Source: Pectinophora gossypiella (taxonomy: Eukaryota > Arthropoda > Insecta > Lepidoptera > Gelechiidae). Taken from it: 64,000 nucleotides of DNA. The DNA is taken from the NCBI RefSeq assembly GCF_024362695.1, contig NC_065412.1:3595992-3659991 (forward strand), in the 5' to 3' direction. The notes under the pieces were generated by a model. The model was not told the DNA's origin, did not search any database, and worked only from the letters and a program-made list of their open reading frames with translations. Shown here in pieces: positions 1 to 10,109 of this stretch (positions are counted from its first letter, which is position 1; the number at the start of each line of letters is the position of its first letter). The translations under genes and the position numbers were made by a program.

Positions 1-564
1 AGTCTCACTAAATGTCAAACATGTTAGTGCGACAGAGTCCTAAAGTGGGTACAATATATTGCTCATGACTTTTTATCCTATGATCCTGGGTCGCTGCTTC
101 GAATCCCGGTCTCGGATTTGCACCCAACACAGTTCACGGAGGCTAGACCGTTCATGTTGGTCTCAGAAAGCTCAGGTGAAGCGTGGGTACTAAGTTCATC
201 TTACGATGGATGATGGATGATGGATGACTAGCTCAATTGGGAACGTAGTCGTCAGCTAAGTATAATAGCACAGAACAACATAATCATTTCGTTTCTTGCG
301 TTAGTTTTCTCATCGTGACCTTGTGCCCACAATTCTAGATCCCATCGAGCACTGGAACGGAGGCAGACCAAACGGCGCCATTCTTGGCTCTATGTTCAAT
401 TGCAGTAGGTTTTTATTCGAGTTAAATAAATAAAAATATTGCTTTTGTACTGCGCCTGCTGCTATATAAAAAAGTTTTTGTAGAAGCAATATTGAAATAA
501 AGTACAATATAGACCCTTTATAGAGAAAACCACGTAAACGCCTTTTTAAAAAATCACATTTTGA

Positions 565-700
565 TGTGATTTATATACATACATAAACTCACGCCTACTT
601 CCCACCGAGGTTAGCAGAGACTATGGAATTCCATTTGCTTCGATCCTGACACAATTCCTCTTGTTTCCTCCACATTCGTCAATCGTGTCATGTACATGTG
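565..700 (-). mobile_element. TATG-tailed short element, antisense
   Basis: The plus strand shows ATACATACATAAACTCACGCC, then TTCCCACCGAGGTTAGCAG, ATTCCATTTGCTTCGATCC and TCCTCCACATTCGTC, the reverse complement of the 8101 element. Confidence 0.65.
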
Positions 701-1247
701 TGCATGTGTGTTAGCATGTGCCAATTAATGTGATTTAATTCAAGAAAACCTCGATTTATTTCATTTAATATCATTCAGAGTAAAAACTGATTTTCAAAAT
801 GCGCTTACTATAAAACGAAAAACAATTCAAAAAAACAACATTATTAATTTTCTATCAAAAACACTGAACAAGCACAAAACGGAGAGCGAAGAACAAATAA
901 GTAATATAGTTTCCGTATTCAAGCTATAACTGAAAATTCAATTTCGCTTTGAGTTGCCGATTTCTGAATTGAATTTGCTATGGAAATGTATAAAAAAAAC
1001 TTAACGTGCCAACAAACCGTGATTTCTGGAAATCAATGAACTATTTTAAGCCGAAAGGCTGACAATCTGTCGCCATTCGGTTCATCATAATATCCATCAT
1101 CGTACTTAAGAGTAGGTCAATCAATTCTTTATTGCACATAATATAACATAAAGAGAGTGGGAAAGAGAGTGAAATCCAAACCCCATTATTTAATAACTTA
1201 TGTCATAAAATACGTACATAGTACGTACGTGCGCGTTGTGTCATAGT

Positions 1248-1362
1248 ACGTAGTCGTTACATTAGGCATGTCAGGGGCCTATGGCGGCTCAATAATAACC
1301 CCAACACTAGGGTTGATGGGGTTGGTAATTCACCTCACAACCTAAACGATAGAAGAAGAAAA
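1248..1362 (+). mobile_element. SINE tail fragment, second tRNA subfamily
   Basis: Only the 3' part (GTAGTCGTTACATTAGGCATG ... CCTCACAACC, AAGAAGAAAA tail) is present. The head is missing. Confidence 0.6.
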
Positions 1363-1381
1363 TAGAATAAAGAATAATATT

Positions 1382-1505
1382 ATGTCTCTCTCTCTATTTA
1401 AGAGCTGCGCTCTTGTCGGTGGAGTAACCGCCATTCCTCTCTTCTTCCAGCCAAAACCTTCACCTCCCGATACGACACGACCTGCACCTTCTCTTTTATT
1501 TGTTT
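1382..1505 (+). mobile_element. Short element of the CTCTTGTCGGTGGAG family
   Basis: CTCTCTCTCTATTTAAGAGC to CGACACGACCTGCACC and TTCTCTTTTATTTG, nearly the same as the 49097 copy. A fragment of the same family is antisense at about 10765-10838. Confidence 0.7.
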
Positions 1506-1915
1506 CATAAATGTTATCCTAGGTCTCTTCCCTTTAATTTTCCTTCTATAATGTTTGTTATAAATGAATCGTGTCGTATCAGGTGGCCAATCATATTTCC
1601 TCTCCGGTTCTCTATAGTCTTCTAATATTATGTGTAGAACGGCAATTCTCCGCCCGCACCAATTCGTATCGGTCCCAAGCTAGGTTTACCTCATCCACCC
1701 GCTGAGGAGAAGAACGAAATTTTTGTATGGAATGTCCGCTCTGTGCTTGTGCAATCTTGGACGTATCTGAAATTTTTAGCGAATTTGATTTGCACCTTGT
1801 TTCATTGTTAACAAAACACAAATTATTTTACCCTAAAAATTGGAGATACGTCAGTTTGCAAAGTCAGCCACGAAATCAGGAGAGCTTGTGAATTGTCTTA
1901 CTTGATGAGCTGTGG

Positions 1916-2247
1916 TATGACAGCCTCCGTGGTCTATTGGTTAGAGCGTTAGGCTCATGATCTGGAGGTCCGGGTTCGCGTCCCGATGGGGACATTGTCG
2001 AAATCACTTTGTGAGACTGTCCTTTGTTTGGTGAGGACTTTTCAGGCTTGAATCACCTGATTGTCCGAAAAAGTAAGATGATTCCGTGCTTCGGAGGGCA
2101 CGTTAAGCCATTGGTCCCAGCTATTAGCCGTAAAAACACCTCCACCAACCCGCAGTGGAGCAGCGTGGTGGAGTATGCTCCATACACCCTCCGGTTGATT
2201 GAGAGGAGGCCTGTGCCCAGCAGCGGGACGTATATAGGCTGTTTATG
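1916..2247 (+). mobile_element. tRNA-headed SINE, full length, with TSD
   Basis: The head has a Pol III A box (GGTCTATTGGTTAGAGCG) and B box (GGGTTCGCGTCCC) of tRNA type. The body carries 'GTGCTTCGGAGGGCACGTTAAGCC' in outline and 'CAGCAGCGGGACGTATATAGG', as in other copies. The flanks show a 13-bp duplication TGATGAGCTGTGG (1903-1915 and 2248-2260), so both ends are defined. The longest frame inside it is not a gene. Confidence 0.85.
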
Positions 2248-2515
2248 TGATGAGCTGTGGCTCTGTGTACTTGTACGTTACGTTACATATATTTAGGTAT
2301 TATTCAAACTTAGGTACCAATATTGTCTTACTTCCAGTTTTCCATGGTATAAGAAGACCAGAAATGCTCAATCCTATGACAAGCCGCCATTGCCAGCCAT
2401 TGCTAGCCCATTGAAGACGTAAGTGTTACCATTCAATTGGTATCTCCAACATTCCAAGGACGTAAAATTTGTTATTGAAAATTAAGTGAATTACTGACTT
2501 ATTGTATTTAATTAC

Positions 2516-2517
<2 letters not shown>

Positions 2518-2569
<52 letters not shown>
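2518..2569. repeat. 52-nt poly(T) tract at 5' junction of retroelement
   Basis: An uninterrupted run of T between the left direct repeat and the first non-T base of the retroelement. It could be part of the target, an untemplated junction addition, or the A-tail of an opposite-strand insertion. Confidence 0.9.
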
Positions 2570-2571
<2 letters not shown>

Positions 2572-3703
2572 CCTGTCATCTTGGACATATATTTGGGCCT
2601 CTGATTATTTTGGGATTTAAAATTATAGTTTTGAGTCAAAATAAAACTAAGTGGTTTTAGTCTGTTGTTTATACTATACTGCAGTACGTCAAGTGTTATC
2701 TTTGTGTGTTAATAACGGGAAGTACCGGAAAGCACTGACGGGATGACGGGGTTATGGTGTGTTTGAACGGCGGTTTTATGCGCCGTGAAGTTGGAGATCT
2801 TCGCATTTTTGAGGGGATGCCTGCATCCTTTAGTCCCCGGAGAGTCTACTTCATGTGCAGTGAAAGAAGAAAGCGAATATTAATTTATTAATTGGTGCTT
2901 GTGTTTTTGAGTGAAGTTGTGTTGTTGAATTATCTACCCACTGTGTTTTATCAACGATCGGTTGTTTACGTATTGACGTCGTTTGGTGTAACCGTTCCGG
3001 TTTTTCGCTTGTTGCTGCGCGTCAGTTCTTAGCGCGTTTGGTATTCTGCCAGCTCAAGACTGTTAGTGGCCTAGTGGGTCTCGGGTTCGTATCTACCGGA
3101 TGCCAGTTGCCGTTGGTGGAAGGACTTTTTTATTGTTATTGTTTTTTAATCCCTTTTTTTTTAATTTTTAATATTGTTTAGTATGTTTGTGTATTTTTGT
3201 TTTTAATTGATTTTTATTTAATGTTACCTAATTGATTAAATATTTAAAATTTTACTTTTAAGAATAATTATTGTTGCTTACTGTTGTGAGGTTACCTTAT
3301 ATTTATTATTTCTTGATGAACTTTGTTTATGGTACTTATCTAGTTTTCTCCTTATGTAGATTAGTTGGAATGACTTATAGTTAGTGTTTTGGGTTTGTTT
3401 TTGTAGTAATGTTGGTATCTAAAGTTGTTAGTTTTATATTTTTATTTCTTGGATTACTTATATTATTTTATTTTAAATCAGTCTACTTTTTAAATAAAAT
3501 ACATTGACTATACATCTTTGATTTTTGATTAAGTATTTATTGAAATTTTAAATATGAATGATTATATTGTATTTATAAAACAGTGACTTGTATCGTTTCG
3601 TTTTTTAAAATATGGTACTACTCGTAATTATTGTTTTTTGTTAATGAGTATGGTTTAGTTTCGACTACAACTGGTGTATTTTATTTGTATGTGACAGCTT
3701 ACA
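2570..3703 (+). other. 5' leader of the retrotransposon
   Basis: It lies between the T tract and the ORF start. The first 300 bp are less AT-rich and can form short hairpins, for example ACGGCG/CGCCGT near 2770 and GGGGA/TCCCC near 2813-2838. The remaining 800 bp are very T-rich without ORFs. A self-cleaving ribozyme, known at the 5' end of R2-type elements, might be expected, but I could not identify the fold. Confidence 0.5.
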
Positions 3704-6634
3704 ATGTCTACTTCCCAGCCAGTCCCGGTACCATCCACTTCAGGAAGTAATTCTGGTGCCCTGTCTTTGGGCGGTCGTGCGAGATGTAATCAATGCAATG
3801 AGCCACGGTTTTTCAATAGCATCAGGGGTTTAAAAATACATAAGGGGCGGATGCACAAATCATCTTTATTTATATCTCAGCCAGTTGGCACTGTTGCTCA
3901 TGTTTCTTCTAGTCATGCCGACGGTAGTATTGCTCCCAGCCCTGGTCGAGCCGAGCCGTTATGGAAGTTGTTGGGAGATTTAAAGTGTAGTTGTCCTGTG
4001 TTGAAGCGTGTACCCCGTGGGGCCAGAATTGCGGTTGCCACAGCTTTGAGAAAGGCAGTCGATATGGTTGTCTCTGTCAACAATGCAGTCAATTGGAGTA
4101 ATTTATTGACTTTTACTTTTAGAACTTTGCATGTGGTTAAGGGGAACGGGGAGACAATCTCTCTCACACAAAGGGTGAAAAATAATTGTGAGTTTCCCCA
4201 TGATTTCGGGGATTTCTCGTTTTCTCGTGGAACAAATTTAAATGGGCAGGATATTTTGAAGAAGATCGAGGCCAAGTTTAATGACGGTGATTTAAGAGGG
4301 GCGGCCCATTTGGTGTTTTCGAGTGATGAGTTTGCACCAGTTACTCGGGAGACCTTGGTTGCCTTGGAGGCTAAACATCCGGCTCCTGTGGTGTCCTCGC
4401 AGTTGCCTGTTCCCCCGCAGCCGTCGGATGTGTCACCTCAGGCCACAGCGGAGGATGTATTGGCCGCAATATTGTCTTTTAAGAGTGGTTCTGCTAGTGG
4501 CCTTGATGGTCTTTCCCCGCAACATCTTAAAGACTTGGTGTGTGGCTCGACGGGCGATGTGGGTAAATCTCTCTTGAACAGTTTGGTTTCTCTTGTAAAT
4601 ATAATGTTATCGGGGAGGGTGCCTTCAGAAGTTACTTCGGTCTTATATGGGGCAAACTTGTTTGCACTTGGAAAGAAGGATGGGGATGTGCGGCCTATTG
4701 CTGTTGGAAACACAATTCGTCGTATTGCCTCCAAGGTTTGCTGTAGGCATGTTCTCCCTCAACTTAGCGGCTCCTTCCAACCAAAACAGTTAGGTTTTGG
4801 TTTAAAGAGTGGCTGTGAAGCAGCTGTGCATGCAGCCCGCACTTTTGTTTCCGAAAATGAAGGAGCGGTATTGCTTAAGGTTGATGTCAGAAACGCCTTT
4901 AATACTCTTGACCGGAGTGCGCTTTTGGGGGAGGTTAAGGAGCATATACCGGCGATATATCCATATTTGTGGCAATGTTATGGTGCTCCTTCTTCTCTGG
5001 TGTATAGAGGTTCCTTGATCAGCTCTGCGACAGGTTGCCAGCAAGGAGATCCTCTAGCTCCGGCCGTTTTTAGTCTGGCGATAAATCCCATAATATCAGC
5101 TCTAAATTCTCCTTTTAACGCATGGTATTTGGACGATGGCACTTTGGGTGGGGATGCTTCGATGGTGTTGAGGGATCTGGAGGGCCTGGTAACTTCGTTT
5201 GCGGGCATAGGTTTACGTTTAAATTTTTCTAAGTGTGAGCTTTTTATTCGTTCAACTGTGCCCTTAGACCAGAGGGCTGAAATTATAAGGAATTTTGAAA
5301 TGGTGGCTCCGGGCATTAGGACTTTGGGGGAGGGTTCTCTGCGTTTGTTGGGGGCGCCGGTTTTGGACGAGGCTGTTCCAGCTTTCGTAAATGATCACAT
5401 TCATAGTTTTGGTGAGTCTGCGGAGCGTCTTTACAATATAAATGCCCACATGGCGCTCTTCATTATTCGGTTTTGCTTGTTTGTGCCTAAGTTCATGTAT
5501 GTCTTGAGATGCTCTAGGATTTGGAAATTTCCTGCTCTTACGTTAAGGTTGGATGACATGATTCGCGAGACTCTTTCCAAAGTGTTAAATTGTGACTTAG
5601 GTGGCAAAGCTTGGGATCAAGCATCTTTGCCGGTTAGATTTGGTGGTTTGGGAGTCAGGAGGGTTTCTGACGTGGCGCTTCCTGCTTTCCTTTCATCTGC
5701 CTATGCTTCCAATCATCTATTCGGTAGTATTGTTAACCCATCTTTGGGTTCCGTGGAGATTGGTGGTTTGGTGGAGGCTAGGGCTGCTTGGGTTGTGGCT
5801 AGCGGTGGGGACGTTCCGGTTCATCCGAGCTACCAGAGGCTTTGGGATGAGCCACTTTGTAAATTGGCGCATTCCCGACTCCTGGAGGGCTGTGATAATA
5901 CGGTCGATCGTGCGCGTCTTCTTGCTGTCTCTGAGAGGGAGTCCGGTTTCTGGCTTCAAGCATACCCATCGGCTAATTTAGGAACGTTGTTGAGCAACAG
6001 TACCCTCTCTATGGCGGTTGGCCTTCGTTTGGGGGCTAGGACTAATGAACCGCATAGATGTTGTTGTGGTGAGGCCGTCAATGAGTTGGGTCATCATGGC
6101 TTGTCCTGTCATAGGAGTGCCGGTCGCATATCCCGTCATGCCTCGCTCAACGATATTATTCGCAGAGCACTCGTTGCGGCCAATGTACCGGCGGTGCGGG
6201 AGCCGAATGGCATATTCCGTTCGGATGGTAAGCGTCCAGATGGAATGACGCTGATCCCTTGGAAGTTTGGCAGATCTTTGGTATGGGATGCCACTTGTGT
6301 GGATACCCTGGCGTCGTCGCATCTGGACGGTACTTCGTCTCGCCCCGCGGCAGCGGCTATTGCGGCTGAGTCCTTGAAGAGGAGGAAGTACTCGGGTCTG
6401 GCAGGATCGTTCCTTTTTGTCCCATTTGCAGTTGAAACGATGGGTCCTTGGGGTCCAGAAGCAAAAATATTTGTTAAGGATCTCTCAATGCGTCTTATCG
6501 GGGCTTCGGGAGATGCTAGGGCTGGTAGTTATTTCTGTCAGAGAATTAGCCTGGCGATTCAGAGGGGTAATGCTGCCAGCCTGTTGGGCACCTTGCCTCG
6601 ATGTGACGCATTGGAGGAGGTGTTTTATTTATAA
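3704..6634 (+). CDS. Retrotransposon polyprotein: zinc finger, RT, RLE
   Basis: 976 codons without a stop. Residues 28-51 form a C2H2 finger (C28, C31, H46, H51), probably for DNA binding. The fingers/palm of a non-LTR reverse transcriptase follow: a 'SGLDGLSPQHL' stretch, 'KKDGDVRPIAVG', motif A DVRNAF (D394), motif B QQGDP (446-450) and motif C YLDD (475-478), the polymerase active site. The C-terminal part has a CCHC knuckle (C786 or C787, C788, H797, C802; spacing CX8HX4C as in R2), then a restriction-like endonuclease with RPDG (D846) and VWD (D862). Known role of such proteins: nick the target and prime reverse transcription there. ATG 3704 is the first in frame ahead of the finger. The ORF looks intact, so the copy may be young. 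Confidence 0.9.
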   Translation: MSTSQPVPVPSTSGSNSGALSLGGRARCNQCNEPRFFNSIRGLKIHKGRMHKSSLFISQPVGTVAHVSSSHADGSIAPSPGRAEPLWKLLGDLKCSCPVLKRVPRGARIAVATALRKAVDMVVSVNNAVNWSNLLTFTFRTLHVVKGNGETISLTQRVKNNCEFPHDFGDFSFSRGTNLNGQDILKKIEAKFNDGDLRGAAHLVFSSDEFAPVTRETLVALEAKHPAPVVSSQLPVPPQPSDVSPQATAEDVLAAILSFKSGSASGLDGLSPQHLKDLVCGSTGDVGKSLLNSLVSLVNIMLSGRVPSEVTSVLYGANLFALGKKDGDVRPIAVGNTIRRIASKVCCRHVLPQLSGSFQPKQLGFGLKSGCEAAVHAARTFVSENEGAVLLKVDVRNAFNTLDRSALLGEVKEHIPAIYPYLWQCYGAPSSLVYRGSLISSATGCQQGDPLAPAVFSLAINPIISALNSPFNAWYLDDGTLGGDASMVLRDLEGLVTSFAGIGLRLNFSKCELFIRSTVPLDQRAEIIRNFEMVAPGIRTLGEGSLRLLGAPVLDEAVPAFVNDHIHSFGESAERLYNINAHMALFIIRFCLFVPKFMYVLRCSRIWKFPALTLRLDDMIRETLSKVLNCDLGGKAWDQASLPVRFGGLGVRRVSDVALPAFLSSAYASNHLFGSIVNPSLGSVEIGGLVEARAAWVVASGGDVPVHPSYQRLWDEPLCKLAHSRLLEGCDNTVDRARLLAVSERESGFWLQAYPSANLGTLLSNSTLSMAVGLRLGARTNEPHRCCCGEAVNELGHHGLSCHRSAGRISRHASLNDIIRRALVAANVPAVREPNGIFRSDGKRPDGMTLIPWKFGRSLVWDATCVDTLASSHLDGTSSRPAAAAIAAESLKRRKYSGLAGSFLFVPFAVETMGPWGPEAKIFVKDLSMRLIGASGDARAGSYFCQRISLAIQRGNAASLLGTLPRCDALEEVFYL

Positions 6635-6681
6635 GATGTGTTTGTTTTGTTTTTAATTGTTTGAATAAATAAATTACTATT

Positions 6682-7390
6682 ATTTGTCACATATATAAAA
6701 TGAAAATCATTAAAACTGTATGTTTATATTTTACTAAAAGTACAAAATTTCCTTGCAAACTAAATTAATAACTTTGGATGTGGATTGCTGGGCTAACCTT
6801 GAAATGCTAGCTGTCAGTTTTGAGCATATCTGGTCGTCTTATACAATGCAGTTTTCTATATCTATTCGGGAGACAATATTAAAAATATTTCGCCTACCGC
6901 GCAATACGGAGGCTGCTACGGACGGAATATAAATTAGATGTCTATAGGAGACTTCATAACTTTCGTAAGTAAGATTTAGGTTTTTTCCAACTTCAGTTTC
7001 AGCCTTTTCCTTGTAAAAACCTGGGGGCTTAAAAAGGCCACATGAAAACAATCCAATCAATCAATAATTCTTTATTGCAGAAAAACTCTTTATATCTATC
7101 TCTTTTTATATCTTTGTAACTCACTATTCTATATACATAGGTTTATTTTCCTTCTTTTCTCTTTATTGTTTTCTAACTAGTGTAGTTATTGTGAATGTAG
7201 CGTAAGAATAAGAATTTATAATTTCAAAACAGTAATCTGTGGTTTTCGGTGCTGGTTGCATAATTAACGTTGTTTTGTTTTCTCCATAACCTAGTTTAAG
7301 AATTTTGTATTGTGCAATTGTTCGATGACCCAAATAAAGAAAAATAAAAACAAACATAAACACAGGACATGAACAGACAAATAAAAAGAA
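6682..7390. other. Stretch without recognised gene
   Basis: Unique-looking AT-rich sequence between the retroelement and the first MITE remnant. No splice-compatible or conserved frame recognised. Confidence 0.5.
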
Positions 7391-7396
7391 ACAGAA

Positions 7397-7496
7397 AAGG
7401 CGGCCTTATTTCTAAACAGCAATTTGTCGAGATGTCAAATATAAACACCTATTGCTATTTTAAACGAATTGCTTTAATGTGGCCATTTTAACCCCC
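7397..7496. mobile_element. Degraded AGCAATATTGC-family MITE
   Basis: The right arm (TTGCTATTTTAAACGAATTG, GTGGCCATTTTAACCCCC) matches the intact copy at 62239; the left arm is shortened. Confidence 0.5.
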
Positions 7497-7685
7497 TATT
7501 AAGATGCAACCCAATATAACTCGCAACCAGTGACAAAAGTCTTTCGTTATCACCACAGAGTTCATCATAATCCATCACAGAACTTCGTATTAAGAGTTAC
7601 TACTAGTCTGATTACTTGTATCTGCCCACTTTATTTAGACAATATACAGGTGTCACTTTTTGTATGTTAGAAACTATTATCTCAA

Positions 7686-8013
7686 CGACCTCCGTGGTCT
7701 AGTGGTTGAGCGTTGGGCGCACGATCCAGAGGGCCTGGGTTCAATTCTCGGTGGGGACATATCACAAAAATGACTTTGTGGTCCCTAGTTTGGTTAGGAC
7801 ATTACTGGCTAATCAACAGATTATCCGAAAGTAAGATGATCCGTGCTTCGGAAGGCACGTTAAACCGTTGGTCCTGGTTACTGTTTACTGATGTAAGTCA
7901 GTAGTCGTTACATTAGCCATGTCAGGAGCCTTTGGCGGCTCAATAGTAACCCTGACACCAGGGTTGACGAAGTTGGTAATCCACCTCACAATCCACACGA
8001 TAAGAAGTAGAAG
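7686..8013 (+). mobile_element. tRNA-headed SINE, second subfamily
   Basis: Same tRNA head (CCTCCGTGGTCTAGTGG, B box GGGTTCAATTC). The 3' half differs: 'GTCAGGAGCCTTTGGCGGCTCAATAG' region and a tail with CCTCACAATCCACACGATAAGAAG. The imperfect duplication ATTATCTCAA/ATTATCTTAA flanks it. Confidence 0.8.
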
Positions 8014-8100
8014 ATTATCTTAATGACTGTGCAACAGTTTAGGCACATATTATCAAATAGTTACTACGTAAGCATAGGCCAAATTGGAGATGTCCTTAGA

Positions 8101-8385
8101 AAAGGATTAATACAATCTACTCTGAACCGGCGTGCGTGTATGAAGCGATTGATGAATGTGGAGGAAGCAAGATAAGTGTGTCAGGATCGAAGCAAATGGA
8201 CTTCTATAGTCTCTGCTAAGAGAAGGTGCAGGTCGTGTCGTATCGGGAGGTTTTGGCGGGAAGAAGAGAGGAATGGCGGTTACTCCACCGACAAGAGCGC
8301 AGCTCTTAAATAGAGAGAGGGAGTCTCTGCTTACCCCGGTGGGAAATAGGCGTGAGTTTATGTATGTATGTATGTAAGCATAGGC
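8101..8385 (+). mobile_element. TATG-tailed short element interrupted by another
   Basis: The outer element runs from CTGAACCGGCGTGCGTGTAT to GGCGTGAGTTTATGTATG plus a TATG repeat tail. It is split by an insert at 8218-8321 flanked by AGTCTCTGCT (8208-8217, 8322-8331). Related copies: 565-700 (-), 10478-10665 (-), 30822-31125 (-). Confidence 0.7.
8218..8321 (-). mobile_element. Short element nested in the TATG-tailed repeat
   Basis: On the plus strand it reads AAGAGAAGGTGCAGGTCGTG ... GAGCGCAGCTCTTAAATAG with an AG-rich end, and is flanked by the 10-bp duplication AGTCTCTGCT. Reverse-oriented relatives occur at 1382-1505, 40062-40187 and 49097-49219. Confidence 0.75.
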
Positions 8386-8689
8386 GCTCAGCTCTTGAGA
8401 CGATGCGAACATAAAGCCCATTGTACGGATTTGTACATAACACTATAAATATCAAACTTCCCTAGACATAATCAGATATAGTCGACAGGCTACAGCGAAC
8501 CAATACAATACCGGTAACAAAGCATCTCCCACTAGACACAATCACAGTACTAGAGATATTCCCAACACGATATAGCGACTAGATTTCTCTTTCTAAAAGC
8601 TTAGAATTTAAAAACAATAAATGTTTTCTTTAAAGTAATAAATGGTACTTAAATACAAGGTTTTAGTGACATAGAACACGTTCAGCTGC

Positions 8690-8912
8690 TTCCCTTCCCG
8701 GGCATGTCGTAAAAACCGACAGAGGGATTGTGTCCTCTAACATGATGGACTAATGTTATGGGCGATAGGCTGATCCCTTATCACCATAAGGTTCATCATA
8801 TCCATCTTTGGACTTCGTATCAACAGTGGCTGCAAGTTGTCTTTGATTACTTGTGGCTCTGCCCACCCCATTAGGGATTACGGGCGTGAGTTTATGTATG
8901 TATGTATGTTTT
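8690..8912 (+). mobile_element. TATG-tailed short element, second type
   Basis: GTCCTCTAACATGATGGAC, GCGATAGGCTGATCCCTTAT, CTTGTGGCTCTGCCCACCCC, then GGGCGTGAGTTTATGTATG and the TATG tail. Its 3' end equals that of the 8101 type though the body is unrelated. Confidence 0.72.
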
Positions 8913-9118
8913 AGTGACATCATAACCAATACTGAGAGGGTTGATTCAGACCATGATTCTGAGTTAATATCAAGTGAAATTTTCTGTCGCAAAAGTATGG
9001 AAATGAAACTAATTAAAAAAAACATGAATTTTCCGACCGGAAATTCCATTTGATATCAACTCAGAATCATAGTCTGAATCATCCCCCTCAGTATTCGTTA
9101 CGGTGTCACTAACACTCT
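8911..9118. mobile_element. Inverted-repeat MITE (GTTAGTGACATCGTAACG family)
   Basis: The left arm TTTTAGTGACATCATAACC ... GATTCTGAGTTAATATCAAG is mirrored by CTTGATATTAACTC-type sequence and GTTACGGTGTCACTAACAC on the right, around a short A-rich centre. It directly follows a TATG tail. Confidence 0.75.
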
Positions 9119-9149
9119 TATCTACTTGTATGGCTGTATGAACTTGGAT

Positions 9150-9384
9150 GGGGTGTTAGTGATATCGTAACGAATACTGAGAGGGATGATTCAGTTCATT
9201 ATTCTGAGTTAATATTAAGTGGAATTTCCCATCGCAAAAGTATAGAATTAAAAATATTAAAATAAAAACGAAAAAAAAAACATGAATTTCGCGACGGAAA
9301 ATTCCACTTGACATTAACTCAAAATCATGGTCTATCTAAATCATCCTCCTTAGTAGGTATTCGTTACGATGTCGCTAACACCTT
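9150..9384. mobile_element. Inverted-repeat MITE, same family
   Basis: GGTGTTAGTGATATCGTAAC at the left, GTTACGATGTCGCTAACACC at the right, with complementary arms of about 90 bp between. Only about 30 bp from the previous copy. Confidence 0.78.
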
Positions 9385-9587
9385 TTTTACTTATTTATAC
9401 TTGCACATGAACAATAACTAAAATTTTGCTCCCTGTTAAATCATGTCGGCAGCATGTGAAGTGCCCACACCGTGTGTATGTCTGGCTGAAACGCTACATT
9501 AATTTACCCTCTGTTAATTGCATAGTAATACAAGCGTTAATTGCGGTTGCGCGATACCAAAGAAGGAATGAAAGTTTTATTTTTCTT

Positions 9588-9835
9588 ATCGTGTGAGTTG
9601 TGAGGTGGTTTACCAACCTCATCAACCCTAGTGTCAAGGTTATTATTGAGTCGCCAAAGGCGTGTAACGATCACTTACATCAGTAAGCAGTAAGTGGGAT
9701 CAACGGCTTAACGTGCCTTCGGAAGCACGGAAATCTTATTTTCGGACAATCAGGGGATCAGCCTGTTATGTCTTAACCCAACTAGGGATCTCAAAGAGAT
9801 TTTTGTGCTATGTCCCGACCGGGATTCGAAAGTTT
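9588..9835 (-). mobile_element. tRNA-headed SINE fragment, second subfamily
   Basis: On the minus strand it reads from the B box (ggGATTCGAATCCCGG type) through 'CGTGCTTCCGAAGGCACGTTAAGCC' to the GTTGATGAGGTTGGT tail. The A-box end is lost after 9835. Confidence 0.7.
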
Positions 9836-10109
9836 TATAATACTATCGTTAGCTCTTTTTTTGCACGAACGTTTTGTGTATATTTCGGTCCCACCGACTA
9901 TGTTCCCGCGGCATTTCTCTGCAATAAGAAAACTGTGGTTTTATCCTAGCACGCTCTCCAAATTGCAAGCCTAATACAGTTTCACGGCTAGACACAATAA
10001 GCGACACAATACTGGGGAATTCCCAACACGACACTGGAACGGGATTTCTACGTTTTAAAAATAGAAATAAACTGCACTCTTACAGCATTTTCGCTGTTTC
10101 TGTTTTTAA

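Larger units (their letters stand above)
2518..6681 (+). mobile_element. Non-LTR retrotransposon with restriction-like endonuclease
   Basis: The 10-bp sequence AATTACTATT occurs at 2510-2519 and again at 6672-6681, directly after the 3' end of the element, and is a likely target-site duplication. Inside it are a T tract (2518-2569), about 1.13 kb of AT-rich 5' leader, one ORF (3704-6634) and a 37-nt 3' tail ending in AATAAATAA. One ORF with an N-terminal zinc finger, central RT and C-terminal CCHC plus PD-type nuclease is the layout of R2/R4/CRE-type elements. The exact clade cannot be decided by eye. It is not in 28S rDNA, so it is not a canonical R2 insertion. Confidence 0.8.

Noticed and set aside
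2024..2296. 90-codon frame, also at 35355-35636
   Set aside because: The same sequence is repeated because both lie in SINE copies; it is non-coding repeat.
3913..4275. Antisense frames across the retrotransposon ORF
   Set aside because: They are shadows of the 976-codon ORF, whose RT and nuclease motifs define the true frame.
2518..6681. Canonical R2 element in 28S rDNA
   Set aside because: The flanks are AT-rich and SINE-laden, with no 28S sequence on either side.
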